Shown here: positions 11,170 to 22,179 of the stretch, piece by piece | How the letters are laid out: each line of letters starts with the position of its first letter | Numbering within the stretch: position 1 is the first letter of the stretch | NCBI GenBank assembly: GCA_963920635.1 | Contig: OY987308.1 | Location: forward strand, 22,907,096-22,971,095 | Length of the DNA: 64,000 nt | Direction: 5' to 3' | Source of the DNA: Pseudeuparius sepicola | Lineage: Eukaryota; Arthropoda; Insecta; Coleoptera; Anthribidae | Program-made: the position numbers and the translations under genes | Notes under the pieces: generated by a model | The model's input: only the letters and a program-made list of their open reading frames with translations | Databases searched by the model: none | What the model was told of the DNA's origin: nothing

Positions 11170-12115
11170 ATTTTTATGTACTAGGCCATTCGTAGTTGAC
11201 ATTAGGGAAATATTACACTTTTGTCAACCCTGACCTCCCATTTTACCACGAGATTTGCCCCCAGATTATAAGCCTGCTGCGACGTTGGCCGTTGGCCAAC
11301 TCTACGCCTTTTTTCGCGACGTTTATTTTAGTTTTCACTTTCGCTGGAGTGTATAAAAATCGGCGGGGCGACGCCATAGGTCCTCCGAAATAGAATTCAG
11401 GAAGTGTCAGACAAAGATGGAGGTAGAAAACGGGTGGGAGGGAAGACAGAGGCTATTCTCGTCAAACCCATTAAATCGTTTTTTTTTTGAGGAAGGCAAC
11501 GATAATTTGCGAAACTTTGAAGGCGATATCTGAAATAAATCGAAAGTGTTGGAAGCGCCTACTTTGCGCCAATCGGCGCAGCGACTCAAAATGGACAAAA
11601 TATGTCTTAGGTTAGGTTAGAATTTGTTTTGGAAGCATTCGCCAGTGAATGTAATAATCGGTGTACGAGTAAACAAACAACATGACTTTGGATGTCAAAG
11701 ATAGGCGCGATTTTTTTACCCTTTTAACACTGGTCTATTCTCTAAATGTGTGCCAAAAATTTAAACAGGGGTCTAATACAATATCTAAAACTATATCATA
11801 ATAATAATTATTATAACAATACAAATATTTACATTTAAACGAAAAATTAAGGAGAAACTATATTTTTTTTAAATGCTGTGTAATAAGCAATATTGGTGCA
11901 AAGACTCTTTAATTTTAAGCTAAGCTCATTCCCTGGGCCAATGCTGCAATATTTTTACATAAAACTCATCCATATTTTGGAATTCAGTGAAATAAAATGA
12001 TAATGTACGGTTATGTATTGAATTTTAAATCGAATATCCTGATAACGTAAACTTACCACTGCCTGTCACCTTTTAGGATTTATTTATCAAGTATTTTAAA
12101 CTATAAAAATTATTT
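11170..12115. other. Intergenic, nothing recognised
   Basis: AT-rich with short GC patches. It contains a two-and-a-half copy TTAGG-like run at about 11609-11622, too short to be telomeric. No supported gene. Confidence 0.5.
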
Positions 12116-12121
12116 TGGTGC

Positions 12122-12415
12122 GTTTATTGATGATTCTTAATAAGAATCAAGTAGGAGACCATCACTATGAAATAATTACCAACAGCCCAAATCATATCTT
12201 TAATATATTTTTTATAAACAATATTTTAAAATTTATATTTTTTTTATCCAGTAGCTGACATAGTGATTTTTGACTAGACCCTTAGGCTGAATCTGATAAG
12301 CCCAAAACCTGACACCCATAAAAAATGTCACAGCAATTTTTAAAAAGGAAAACACAAGTGATTATTGTATGAAGAAATGTATATCTATTCATATATTCTC
12401 ATTTCTGGAACATAC
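12122..12415 (+). repeat. Dispersed repeat, inverse of 17150-17430
   Basis: Shares, in reverse orientation with 17.15-17.43 kb, the words AGTGATTTTTGACTAGACCC, GGAAAACACAAG and AGAAATG(T)ATAT, with small gaps. Family unknown. Confidence 0.6.
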
Positions 12416-13112
12416 CGTAAAACGGGGTTACTTTGCACCTGTCAGGGTAACTTTGCACCAATGTTGTAAATGTTATTTATAGACACTTATTTCCTCTAAT
12501 GTGAATTTTTCCACTTTATAACAATTTCTACTAATAGATGGAGCCGCAATAAGTAATAGCAACAGGTTAGACTCCCCCTCCCGCCATTAGTTGTTGATCA
12601 GCTGTTACCGGTATCTTAACCTCAAAATTTCGTTGTTTTATAGTTCCCCAAAATTGTATTGCCAAGGAATTTCTAGCTGATAAGAAGCGGTAAGAATACA
12701 TTTAATTGCATGTACCCACTATTGTTTATACGTATAATAAAAAAACAAAGTTATTAGGATTTGGAATCGAAGAAAAAATAATTTTTTATTATTATAACGG
12801 TTTTCTAGAAAATTGGGGATACTTTGCACCACCTTCAGTGGTGTCTACTCTTCATGCCCTTTCATTTAATTTAAGGAGGTTGAAAAGAAAATGTAACCCG
12901 CCATCTTGGAGCGGCGGCCATATTGAATTTAGTGTGATGTCACTAACTTCATAGTTTTCTACTCTTCAAGCCCTCTCATTTGATACTCATATTAAGGGGG
13001 TTGTTGTTACCCTAATAAAAAATAGCAGCTTTAAATGCCTATTATTGGCCAAATGAAGTAATTAAATATGCGGAAAAAATCCTACGTATCTATATATTAT
13101 GGTGCAAAGTAA
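12414..13112. repeat. TTTGCACC-ended repeat with one YY1-motif unit
   Basis: The left edge reads CCGTAAAACGGGGTTACTTT followed by GCACC. The word ACTTTGCACC recurs at about 12829 and, inverted, at about 13103-13112. Inside lies one unit (about 12850-13010) of the CCGCCATCTTGGA family seen as tandem arrays at 27 and 55 kb. Looks like nested or degraded non-autonomous elements. Confidence 0.4.
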
Positions 13113-13124
13113 ATAATTAATATT

Positions 13125-14094
13125 AAGTACCTAACATTTTCATACACTATTACTTGGTATAATTATTTCTTTGAATACTTTTAATAATAATACCTAACCT
13201 ATTTTCCAAGAACATAATACTATCTATATCTACCTATTTCTGAATTTTTAGGCAGCTGGTTTTATTCCTTAGAACTTTTTATTTTTGTTTGTTTAAAAAA
13301 TACAAGCAAAAGAAAACTTGGTAACTTCAACTTCTACCACTTTAATCTTTGCTTCAAAAATGAAAGTGAAGTGATTTTTAATTGCGCTCTTCTTTGACAA
13401 GCTTCAATAATTTTGCTGGCGGTGATCTGCAGTTAACAGGTTTACTTGTTGCTGCCTGCTGCTGTTTGCATTTCTTCGGTTAATTTGCCCCAGAAATGCG
13501 GCTCTCTTCGTTGTATCGAGAATTACAATATCTCCATTTTCCTCATCTCCACGAGTTATTTCTTGAACTTCTTGAATGACACCTAGATTACCTACTAAGC
13601 CACTTTCTAAATTTAGTTTCTTCTCTTGAAAACCTAAAAATGAGCAAGAAATCAGAAAATATCAATGAGAAAACAAACATATTTGGCAAAAAATTATACC
13701 TATTTGCTTACCTATGGAATGCAATTTCACAATCTATATGTAAAAGTCTCTTTGCATTTGCACCAAGTCATGTTTTTATTTCGTAAATATGAGAATGGAA
13801 AGTTATTAACCGTACAAAATATAAAAGAAAAAATCGCGATTAAAAACGAAAAACGCATCTCTCATCAAAAAAGCATGTAACGGTGACTTTTATGATTTTA
13901 CCGGCGCCTTCAAAAAGTATAATGCAATTTCATTTATACTGTATACAAAATTTTAAACAAGAAATAAGGTAGCCACCATTCAAAGTGCCAAAATAGGCTT
14001 AAAAATGGCGGCGAATTCCGTCTCTTTTCGTTCCCTGCGCCTTGCCGTGCGCAATAGGGCCAAAAGCGGTATATGTTAATATACAGGTATGTGG
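13125..14094 (+). mobile_element. Truncated copy of the 23.0-24.4 kb element
   Basis: From CCTAACATTTTCATACACTA to TATATGTTAATATACAGGTA this matches 23397-24364 with few differences. The right terminus is intact, but the left 400 bases of the full element are absent, replaced by unrelated sequence. Open frames inside are short and not conserved. Confidence 0.75.
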
Positions 14095-14139
14095 TAAAAT
14101 CACGTCCAAAAATCTGTCACTATCTCCCGGTCCATAACC

Positions 14140-14420
14140 TACCCCTGGAACGCTCCCGCGCATGCGCGCGCCGCCCCCCGTATCCCCGTATCGACCCGGC
14201 CCCCACCGCCGCCGCGCCGAGACGGCGATGGCAGCGTCGCGGCGCCGGCGACGCCGACCTTGACCTTGACCGGCGGCGCCGCCGCCGCCCGACCTACCGC
14301 AAGGCCTCTAGACGGGGGTAAATAGACCCGCCGGGGGCGGGCGGGGAGGGGGCCGTCTTCCAGACGGACGTAGGCGGGAAGGGGGTGAAAAAAACCGACC
14401 GTTTTTTCGGAGGGTGAAGG
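14140..14420. promoter_or_regulatory. CpG-rich island with NRF1 and ERR/FTZ-F1 motifs
   Basis: Very CpG-rich against AT-rich flanks. It contains a perfect NRF1/Ewg-type palindrome GCGCATGCGC (14158-14167) and tandem nuclear-receptor half sites in GACCTTGACCTTGACC (14256-14271), including TGACCTTGA, the reverse complement of the ERR/FTZ-F1 monomer site. Such islands often mark housekeeping-type promoters. No coding exon is identified beside it. Confidence 0.45.
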
Positions 14421-14629
14421 AACTTGGGATTGTGGACATCCCAGACTGGCACCGAACGTCCGGTATAAGGGGAAAATTTTTGATGGTTTTCTATAGTAAT
14501 TGCCGGAAGAATCTGAGCTCTGAACTACAATTTTCATCTGGTTAATTTATAATTTGCTTTCAAATAGATTCTACGACGTCGTAGAACTGCAATGACAAAG
14601 CGACTTTTCTAAGTATGTTGTGACGTAAC

Positions 14630-14792
14630 TAAATTTACAGTTGTACTTGTAAATTTACGGTTCCAAAGTTAAATTCACAGCTGCAACTGTAAATTTACAG
14701 TTGCACATTTACAATTGCACATGTAAATTTACAGTTGCACTTGTAAATTTACAGTTGTAACTGTAAATTTACAGTTGCAGCTGTAACTTTTA
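14630..14792. repeat. Tandem palindromic repeat (GTAAATTTAC core)
   Basis: About six imperfect units of roughly 18-20 bases around the palindrome TGTAAATTTACA, separated by GTTGCA(C/A). Each unit is self-complementary. Confidence 0.8.
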
Positions 14793-15531
14793 TTTTTTGA
14801 GATATTCGCCTGATCTTCTGCTTGACTATACTATAGCTGTGAAAATGCAAAAAATACACAGTAGGGACTTCCATTCTACAGGGTGCCAAATTTGATCAAA
14901 AGTATGCCATGGAATTACTTCAAAACAGTTGAATGATCAATAGAACCATTCAAAGTATTGCTGTGCAAAGATCCAATAAAAAAGATTCAGGTTATATTTT
15001 TGGTAATTTATTTTTTACAAAATGTCAACCAATAAAAAACGATTAAATATATTGAATTCTTAAACGCAGTTCGTTTATAATTTCTAGGGCGGTTTTGACA
15101 TTCTCGATTTTTGACCCCCTGAAGTTTTAAAAAATTCAGCACTTTGAGATGAAACGGAGAAAAACTATTTTTTATTGGAAAATTTACATCAACTTTGTAT
15201 CAAACATAAGCGTTAATAAATAATCATTTTCTTTTGAAAAAGATATATCTTTATCGATATTTTAGTAATACAATGCTAGTAGAATGATAAAGCTAGTTAT
15301 ATAACATCGTTTTTACGAAGTTACAAGTTTTCAAATTTAGCAAAATACTAAATATTTTATGTGTTCAGAGTTATCTTTGTCCTAGCAATTTTTTTTAAAT
15401 AACCGCAAATAGAAAGGTGTACTTTTAACCATTATGTGAAAAATTATACAGGGTGTTGCACTTAAGTGTGGTAAACGAAACTTGTGTTTTCTTAAATTAC
15501 TCAAAAATGGCTTTTCAACAATATATACATA

Positions 15532-16240
15532 CAGGGTGAGTCACATCTAAAGGCAGAGCCGAAAACACAAGGTAGAATTCGCTAAGATAAGCACATATGC
15601 TTAATAAACATTAGCTCAAAAACGCTTGGTTCTCCATATACAGAGTGTTGAAACTTTTCCAAATATTTTTTAATTTTTTTCTAGCCCGTTTAGGAATTAT
15701 TTTATACATATTATGGGTTGCCATTTTGTGCAATAATTTGGCCCTGTTCAGATGAGCAGCGGCGTAGATACAAATAATTTTATTTTAAATGCCAAAATAA
15801 TCACCTTGACACTAGTTTAAAAAATCCGAAATTACGAAGAAACTGTACCAGAAATAAAAAAATACCAAGAGGCACTTTTTGTTCCAAATTAAATGGGCTA
15901 TCCAAAAAAGGCAAAATTTTTGGTTTTGCACAGGGCCGTACTACTTTTTTTCTACAATTATTTACATTAACTATTTGTACCTACGCCGCTGGTGATCGGA
16001 ACGGGGTCAAATTATTCCACAAAATGGCAACCGTCCAGTGTATAATGTGTACCAAATTTGGTTGGAATTCCTAAATGGGATCGAAAGAAATTAAAAAAAT
16101 ATGTTATTTTTGGAAAATTTTCAACACGCTGTATATGGAGAACCAAGCTTTTTTGGGCTAATGTTTATTAAGCATATGTGCTTATTTTAGCGAGTTCTAC
16201 TTTGTGTTTTCGGCTCTGACTTTAGATGTGACTCACCCTG
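15532..16240. mobile_element. Hairpin MITE, CAGGGTGAGTC ends
   Basis: The two halves (about 15532-15880 and 15900-16240) are inverted copies, starting CAGGGTGAGTCACATCTAAA and flanked by TA at 15530-15531 and 16241-16242. A second, unpaired end-like word TACAGGGTGTTGCA lies just outside at about 15448. No coding capacity. Confidence 0.8.
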
Positions 16241-16249
16241 TATAATACT

Positions 16250-17000
16250 TGGTATGTTCCTCTAGCAGTTTTTTAAATATTTACTATTTTAATTTCGGTA
16301 GCATTCTCAGTTGACTATGACCTTAACTGTCGGAACTGTCAATTTGTGATCTTTTCTTCTACATAAAGAACCTATACACGCAAAGGTTTCATTTTCGAAA
16401 CAATGGCCACCAAAAGTGCAAAATTGAAAGTTTAAAGGTCGAATATGTTTCAAACAGCTGGATCAAATACATAACATCGCATTATGTTCAATAAATATCT
16501 CTAAAGTCTCTAACAATAAACATTATAATGGTGTTCAAATTTCCCGTCAATGGGTTAAATATTTCCAATGCCCGACACCCCTGTCAACCATTGGCTACAT
16601 AATATGTCAGCTATTGGTCACATTTGGCAGACCTCGGAGTACTGTCTTCAAGAGCATCAGAACATGTGTAGATTTGTCACTCAACGATTCCGAGCCATGT
16701 CTTCTTCTTGATGAAAGTGCTGAACACGATCAATAACTACTATTACGATCTTTACAAGTTTACCATGTCAAATTAAATTCAATTAGGTATTCAAAATAAG
16801 TTCAAAGATGTATAGTTAAGAAACGACTCTACAGAGAATTTATGCCGTCTGTCATTTCAGGGAAGAGAAGAAACAGTATTTTTAGAAAAAACAGAGAAAG
16901 ATAGGGAGGAGAAAAGAGGGAGGGGGAGAGAAGAACAATAAATAGAAAACAGATAGAAGATATTAAATGAGAAAAAAAAAACAGTTGGAGCTAAATAAAA
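16250..17000. other. Intergenic, with a purine-rich tract
   Basis: No gene seen. About 16860-16990 is an A/G-rich low-complexity tract on the + strand. Confidence 0.5.
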
Positions 17001-17149
17001 TGGGAACGCATTTACGAGAATCAATATTATCATAGAAAAATAAAAAAAATAGTTAAATAGAAGCGAAAATTATTTTTAATAACAACTGTGACATATGAAC
17101 AAATATCAATTTCCAAAATTGAAAACCCAAAGTTTTCTACTCAAGAATA

Positions 17150-17430
17150 ACTTACTATATGTTCCAGAAATGAGAACGTACGAATAAATAAACATTTCTA
17201 TATACAATAATCGCTTGTGTTTTCCTTTTTAAAAATTGTTGTGACAATTTTTATAGGATGTCAGGTTTTGGGCTAAGGGTCTAGTCAAAAATCACTATAT
17301 CAGCTACGGGATAAAAAAATATAAAATTTAAAATATTGTTTATAAAAAGATATATTGCAGTGATGTGTCTCCTTTGATAAATCGATCCTTAGGGTGTCGG
17401 ACACTGGTAAGTTTACGTTACAATAAATCG
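17150..17430 (-). repeat. Dispersed repeat, inverse of 12122-12415
   Basis: Reverse-complement partner of the 12.1 kb copy, 4.7 kb away. It ends next to the first 0.6 kb hairpin element. Confidence 0.6.
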
Positions 17431-17493
17431 TTAATAAAAAAATCCTCCATGATGCGACCTTTTTGAAGGACACTGTAATAGGTACTTTATAAG

Positions 17494-18080
17494 ATAGTAT
17501 ATTTCATTACGAGTCTGGAAATAAAGATTTTTCCGGGCGCGCGTGACAAATTCCCGTGTGAGGCGCAGCCGAAGACGGGAAGTCATGCAAGCACGGAAAA
17601 ATGAACGATATTTTTTATTATACTTCTTTGACTTAAAACATTTTATCGGCATATTATAATAAATTTAATTGACAAAAAATAAACAATGCAGACAATATAG
17701 TGTTTGGTATGTATGATGCGTTTCCATGGTTACTCTCAAATTATTTCAAAGGTGCTTTGTTGTAAATTAGTTATTGTCAGATAAGGTGAATAAAACGTCA
17801 AAAATATTACAGAAATGTAGGTATCTAAATATTGAAACACTTACGAATTAAAATACAAAATAGGTATAATATGTTAAATATCAGAGAGCATATAGAGTTT
17901 CTTAAATTTAGTTTACTTTACTGTATATTTCTATTTTAAAGTCATATATTCGGTATTTTTAGTCAGCGCACGGAAAGTTTTTCCATGCGCTGTTTCCGTG
18001 CGCTAGCCCGAAAAACCCCATCTTTCATTATTGCTAAGACAGATGAAAATAACGTGTTCTCAAAGAAGTATAATAAAAAA
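17494..18080 (+). mobile_element. 0.6 kb hairpin-headed element, copy 1
   Basis: Starts ATAGTATATTTCATTACGAG. A head of about 130 bases follows that nearly folds on itself (TTTTTCCGTGC against GCACGGAAAAA around a GC-rich loop); this copy lacks part of the second head arm. It ends AAAGAAGTATAATAAAAAA. The ends resemble each other as short inverted repeats, TA(G/T)TATA(T/C)TTC. Other copies are at 19.2, 39.3 (reverse) and 56.5 kb. It encodes no protein; superfamily unknown. Confidence 0.75.
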
Positions 18081-18084
18081 GTTA

Positions 18085-18460
18085 TTTCTACAATGCGGCA
18101 AAAAAATTGCGTCCCATTGTATTCCATACTATTCGACCTCGGAATGGGGTAGACACTAGGCACCCCTCCATTTTCGTGGAAAATTCGACCCGAAGAAACG
18201 AACTTGTTGCCAAGGACGTTGTAAGTTCATGGGCGGACAATGTCATTTTGCTTTTCTTCTCCCCCCCCCCTTTGGCCCATACGTCTAGGTGCCTATTTTT
18301 GGGATGGGAAATTGGAAACGCCACAATACCGTAACGAACGCTAATTACATAACTCCGAGGAAAAATCGCATAGTAGAGAGTCTATACCAAAATCAAATAA
18401 CTCTGACGGCGCCTGATGTCAACAAGAGCACGTGGTGCAGAAATATTCGCCAGACATTTT
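18085..18460. other. Intergenic, nothing recognised
   Basis: Mixed composition with a C run at about 18262-18271. Overlapping short frames on both strands have no recognisable product. Confidence 0.4.
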
Positions 18461-18464
18461 TATT

Positions 18465-18615
18465 AAAATTATTTGTGGCAGTGTCTAAATAGCTTAGACG
18501 CGTGTGAAAACGACAAGATAACACCGCACAAATACACTTGCGATCGAGTACATCCCTGTTGTCGGGCGCGCGTGATATTTTGTACCCTATAGAATGCTTT
18601 TATTTACGCCAGGCG
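18465..18615 (+). repeat. Dispersed repeat, copy 2
   Basis: Partner of 6030-6245, with the same order of TTATTTGTGGCAGTGTCTAA, GCGATCGAGTAC and TTTACGCCAGGCGT. Confidence 0.6.
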
Positions 18616-19221
18616 TCAGTTATAGTATTTCTAATGTCACTTGAAACAGCATAAAAAAAACTCTAATTGGCGTCACAAAAAGAATATACCGGACATAAGC
18701 CTCACGCAGTTTTCAAAAATATACATATTCTACAAGCAACATAATATTTCACTTTTAAGGTTTTTTTAAGGTTGTCGTCAAACACAACGTAAAGTTTAAT
18801 GCACCATATTATATTGTCTAAAGGTCTCTAAAAAGCCATATCGATTATAACTATTTACGCAAGTGTATCCTAAGATCTGTGAAATTATGGCACGGCTATC
18901 CACCGCATTTCGCTGCACAAGTGGCCAGCCGTCGAGCAGTGTATTGGTGATATTATATTAGGCGAGCATGCAGTCACTTGTTTTTACTACAATATCTAGC
19001 TTCTCTGTCTCCTTCATCTCTTTTCACCAGTAATACCAGTGGTGCGATATCATATGGTTAAAAGGGGGTTTTGTGTCGTATTTTATTGCCGAGGCGCCTG
19101 TTCTCGAGCTACCCTGGTAAAATATAAATGAACTCACTTGGAACATAGTGATATACGGGGCGAGATCTATTTCATAGCATAATAACAGACTTATCAGCAG
19201 AAATTACCCGTAAAAAATTTA

Positions 19222-19833
19222 ATAGTATATTTCATTACGAGTCTGGAAATAAAGATTTTTCCGTGCGCGCGTGACAAATTCCGAAATTCTCGTGTGTGGC
19301 GCAGCCTAACACGGGAAGTCATGCAAGCACGGGAAAATCTATTTCTCGACGTGTAATGAACGATATTTTTATTATACTTCTTTGAAAACGGAAACTTAAA
19401 ACATTTTATCGGCATATTATAATAAATTTAATTGACAGAAAATAAACAATGCAGACAATGTAGGTTTGGTACGTATGATGCGTTTCCATGGTTACTCTCA
19501 AATTATTTCAAAGGTGCTTTGTTGTAAATTAGTTATTGTCAGATAAGGTGAATAAAACGTCAAAAATATTACAGAAATGTATCTAAATATTGAAACACTT
19601 ACGAATCAAAATACAAAATAGGTATTGTTAAATATCAGAGAGCATATAGAGTTTCTTAAATTTAGTTTACTTTCCTGTATATTTCTATTTTAAAGCCATA
19701 TATTCGGTATTTTTATTCAGCGCACGGAAAGTTTTTCCATGCGCTGTTTCCGTGCACTGGCCCGAAAAAACCCATCTTTCATTATTGCTAAAACAGATGA
19801 AAATAAGGTGTTTTCAAAGAAGTATAATAAAAA
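19222..19833 (+). mobile_element. 0.6 kb hairpin-headed element, copy 2
   Basis: Same family as 17494-18080, with the complete hairpin head (19222-19360) and the terminal AGTATAATAAAA. Copies 1 and 2 are direct repeats 1.7 kb apart. Confidence 0.75.
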
Positions 19834-19839
19834 GGTTTT

Positions 19840-20935
19840 TATGCTGTTTAAACCCACAAGTTTTCTGAAAACTTATTTTTGAAAATCGTGATTGTGAAAA
19901 AATTCGAACGAATGCATAAAAAAACAGTGTGTATAATCCACATCGTGCTTTTCCAAATTTAAATATTTTTGACGGTATGCCCAAACCCTATACAGTTCTA
20001 TTCCGTTAAGTTTTCCTCGGAGGCTTGTCTCCATGGTGAAAATTCAACTCGATATAATAATATATTGCCCCGAGGCTTTTCCCTGCGAAAAGGAAATTGG
20101 AAAACGCAAACAAAAAGCGATCCCAGAGAGTTTCGGGGGTTGTTTGGGGGCTCTGAAAAGAGTTCAATTTATTTTCGCGCTAATGTCGAAGTGGAAAAGC
20201 CGATTTTAATTTGAAAGTGACCAGAAAGTCGGGCGACAGACAACAAAGGGGATTGGAAATGAGAATTTTAAATAGGCATTAAAGGAGGGGGTATTTTTTT
20301 GCCGAAAATGAATAAGGCAAATTGGGAAAATATATGTCATTTCAGAGAGGGTTATTCCATATAAAATACATTAGAACGTTTGTGAAACACTGAAATTCGC
20401 GCATCAGATTTTGAAAAAAAAACCTGGATTTAAAAAAAAATTTCTTGGCAAATATTAAAAAAAAATTACTCCATGAACATTATCTAATACAGTTAATTAA
20501 TATTCGTTAATGGTGATTTAAAAGCAATTTAACTCGTTCCATTTTTTATTCCAAACCGAAGGGCGGTTTCGAAGTTTCCCTTTCGGATACCAAATAAATT
20601 ATTTACCCCAAAGCAGAACGAATTCCGGGTTTATTTCATGTTTTATGTACTCTTTGCGTTGGTTCGGGAAATTCTAATTAAAACCGATTTACGCCTTGCT
20701 TTTGATTTTGTTAATTACAAAATTTTGATTGGCGGGAATGAATTTCTGCGATTTCTGGGCGGGTGGTCACAACAAAAATCAGACTGAAAACGATATTAGA
20801 AAAAAATATCATCCTGAAATAGGCCTATCAAAACTTGTCTATTTTATCAAGGTTTTTTTGCAAATTAATAATTAATTTTTTTTTGTATCCTAGTATATTA
20901 TGTACACCCTGTACAATCACGAAAATTTTATTGTT
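19840..20935. other. Intergenic, nothing recognised
   Basis: AT-rich with no supported gene or repeat boundary. An 81-codon frame at 19969 has no recognisable features. Confidence 0.5.
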
Positions 20936-20939
20936 TTAA

Positions 20940-21425
20940 ATCCTTAAGACCGCTTTACAGCTGGCAATTTTTATTGCTGGCAATAAAAATTGCCGCAATC
21001 TTTGTTGAATGCAATTTTTATTGCAAAAACGAAATTGTTTTACAGCCAGCAATCTATGAGTGCAACTTGTCTTACAAGGAAATGTTGCCAACATTCTAAT
21101 TTTAGGAGATAAATTTATTCTGACAGCAGAGCAGAGTATGTGTCCATTTTAAAACAACAAAAAAAAGTTTACCTATTAATCAAATCAAAATACACACGCT
21201 GTCATACACATTCATATAAAGTTCACCACCATTTGCCAATTCCACGCTCCTAGGGATTTTAGGAAATCATTGGTAATTGATTTATACCCAAAAAATCCCT
21301 AGAATTGCGTTTCAATTGCAATAAAAATGGCGCATACGGCATTTTTGTTCCCGCAAAAAAATTGCAAACAGCTGATCAAGAATTTTTATTGCCGACAATA
21401 GAAATTTCCACAATTTTTATTGTAT
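20940..21425. repeat. Cluster of GCAATTTTTATTGC motifs
   Basis: At least six GCAATTTTTATTG or CAATAAAAATTGC words in both orientations, gathered toward the two ends of the block. This is the layout of subterminal transposase-binding motifs in a degraded DNA element. Exact ends not found. Confidence 0.4.
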
Positions 21426-21426
21426 A

Positions 21427-21575
21427 TATATCCGCGTCTGACGTTTAATGTTTACGTCTCGCCAAGGCCTACTTATTAAAAAAATCGTACAATAATGGGC
21501 TACTTCAGTGCCGATTTCTGAGCTTTTAATGACGATTTTGGGACACTTCACTGCCGATTTCAAGAAAATTATTTT
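21427..21575 (-). repeat. Fragment of the 5S-derived repeat body
   Basis: Contains, on the minus strand, CTTGAAATCGGCAGTGAAGT, AATAAGTAGGCCTTGGCGAG and CGTCAGACGCGG, matching the first third of copy 2 at 4.6 kb. The 5S-like end is missing. Confidence 0.65.
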
Positions 21576-22179
21576 ATTGGGTATAATAATGGATTGTTTT
21601 GTTTCTTTATTATTATAAAATATTATCGGACATTTTTGAGATTATTATGTTCCCAAATTTACACTTTTCAAGTTTCCAACAGAGAAACAAACAAATTTTA
21701 CCTGTACCATGTGCAAACAAATAAAATATCTAGCTTCCTCTGCATATTTCTTAACAGAAACATGAATAAACCATCAGGGGATATTTAGCACTTACTACTT
21801 TTCCAAAATCTTCAAAAAAACTCCGAACAAATATGCACCGAACGTTTGACGACAACAAATAAACACCACTAACTTTACTGAGCGAGTCACGTGATAAGTT
21901 ACGCGGTGCGCGTCACTTTCGACTGTTCTCTAAGCCAACTTTGGTTAAGTTTAATTCGGATCTGTCGATTTTTGTCGGAAACGGCACAGGAGGAATACAC
22001 ATATTGTTTTGATATTGACTTAAATTGTGATTGTGTCATTAAATGATATGATTGTGATGAAAATACATTTTAATTTTTAATTTTTTCATTTTTTAAACCT
22101 TATATTACCTACTTTAAATATGTAAAACGTTGCTTGTTTCTTCTGCCGGTGTTTTCTTTATCGTAAATAGCAGCTAAAC

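Noticed and set aside
11609..11622. TTAGG-type telomere repeat
   Set aside because: Fewer than three units; the canonical insect telomere word occurs by chance at this length.
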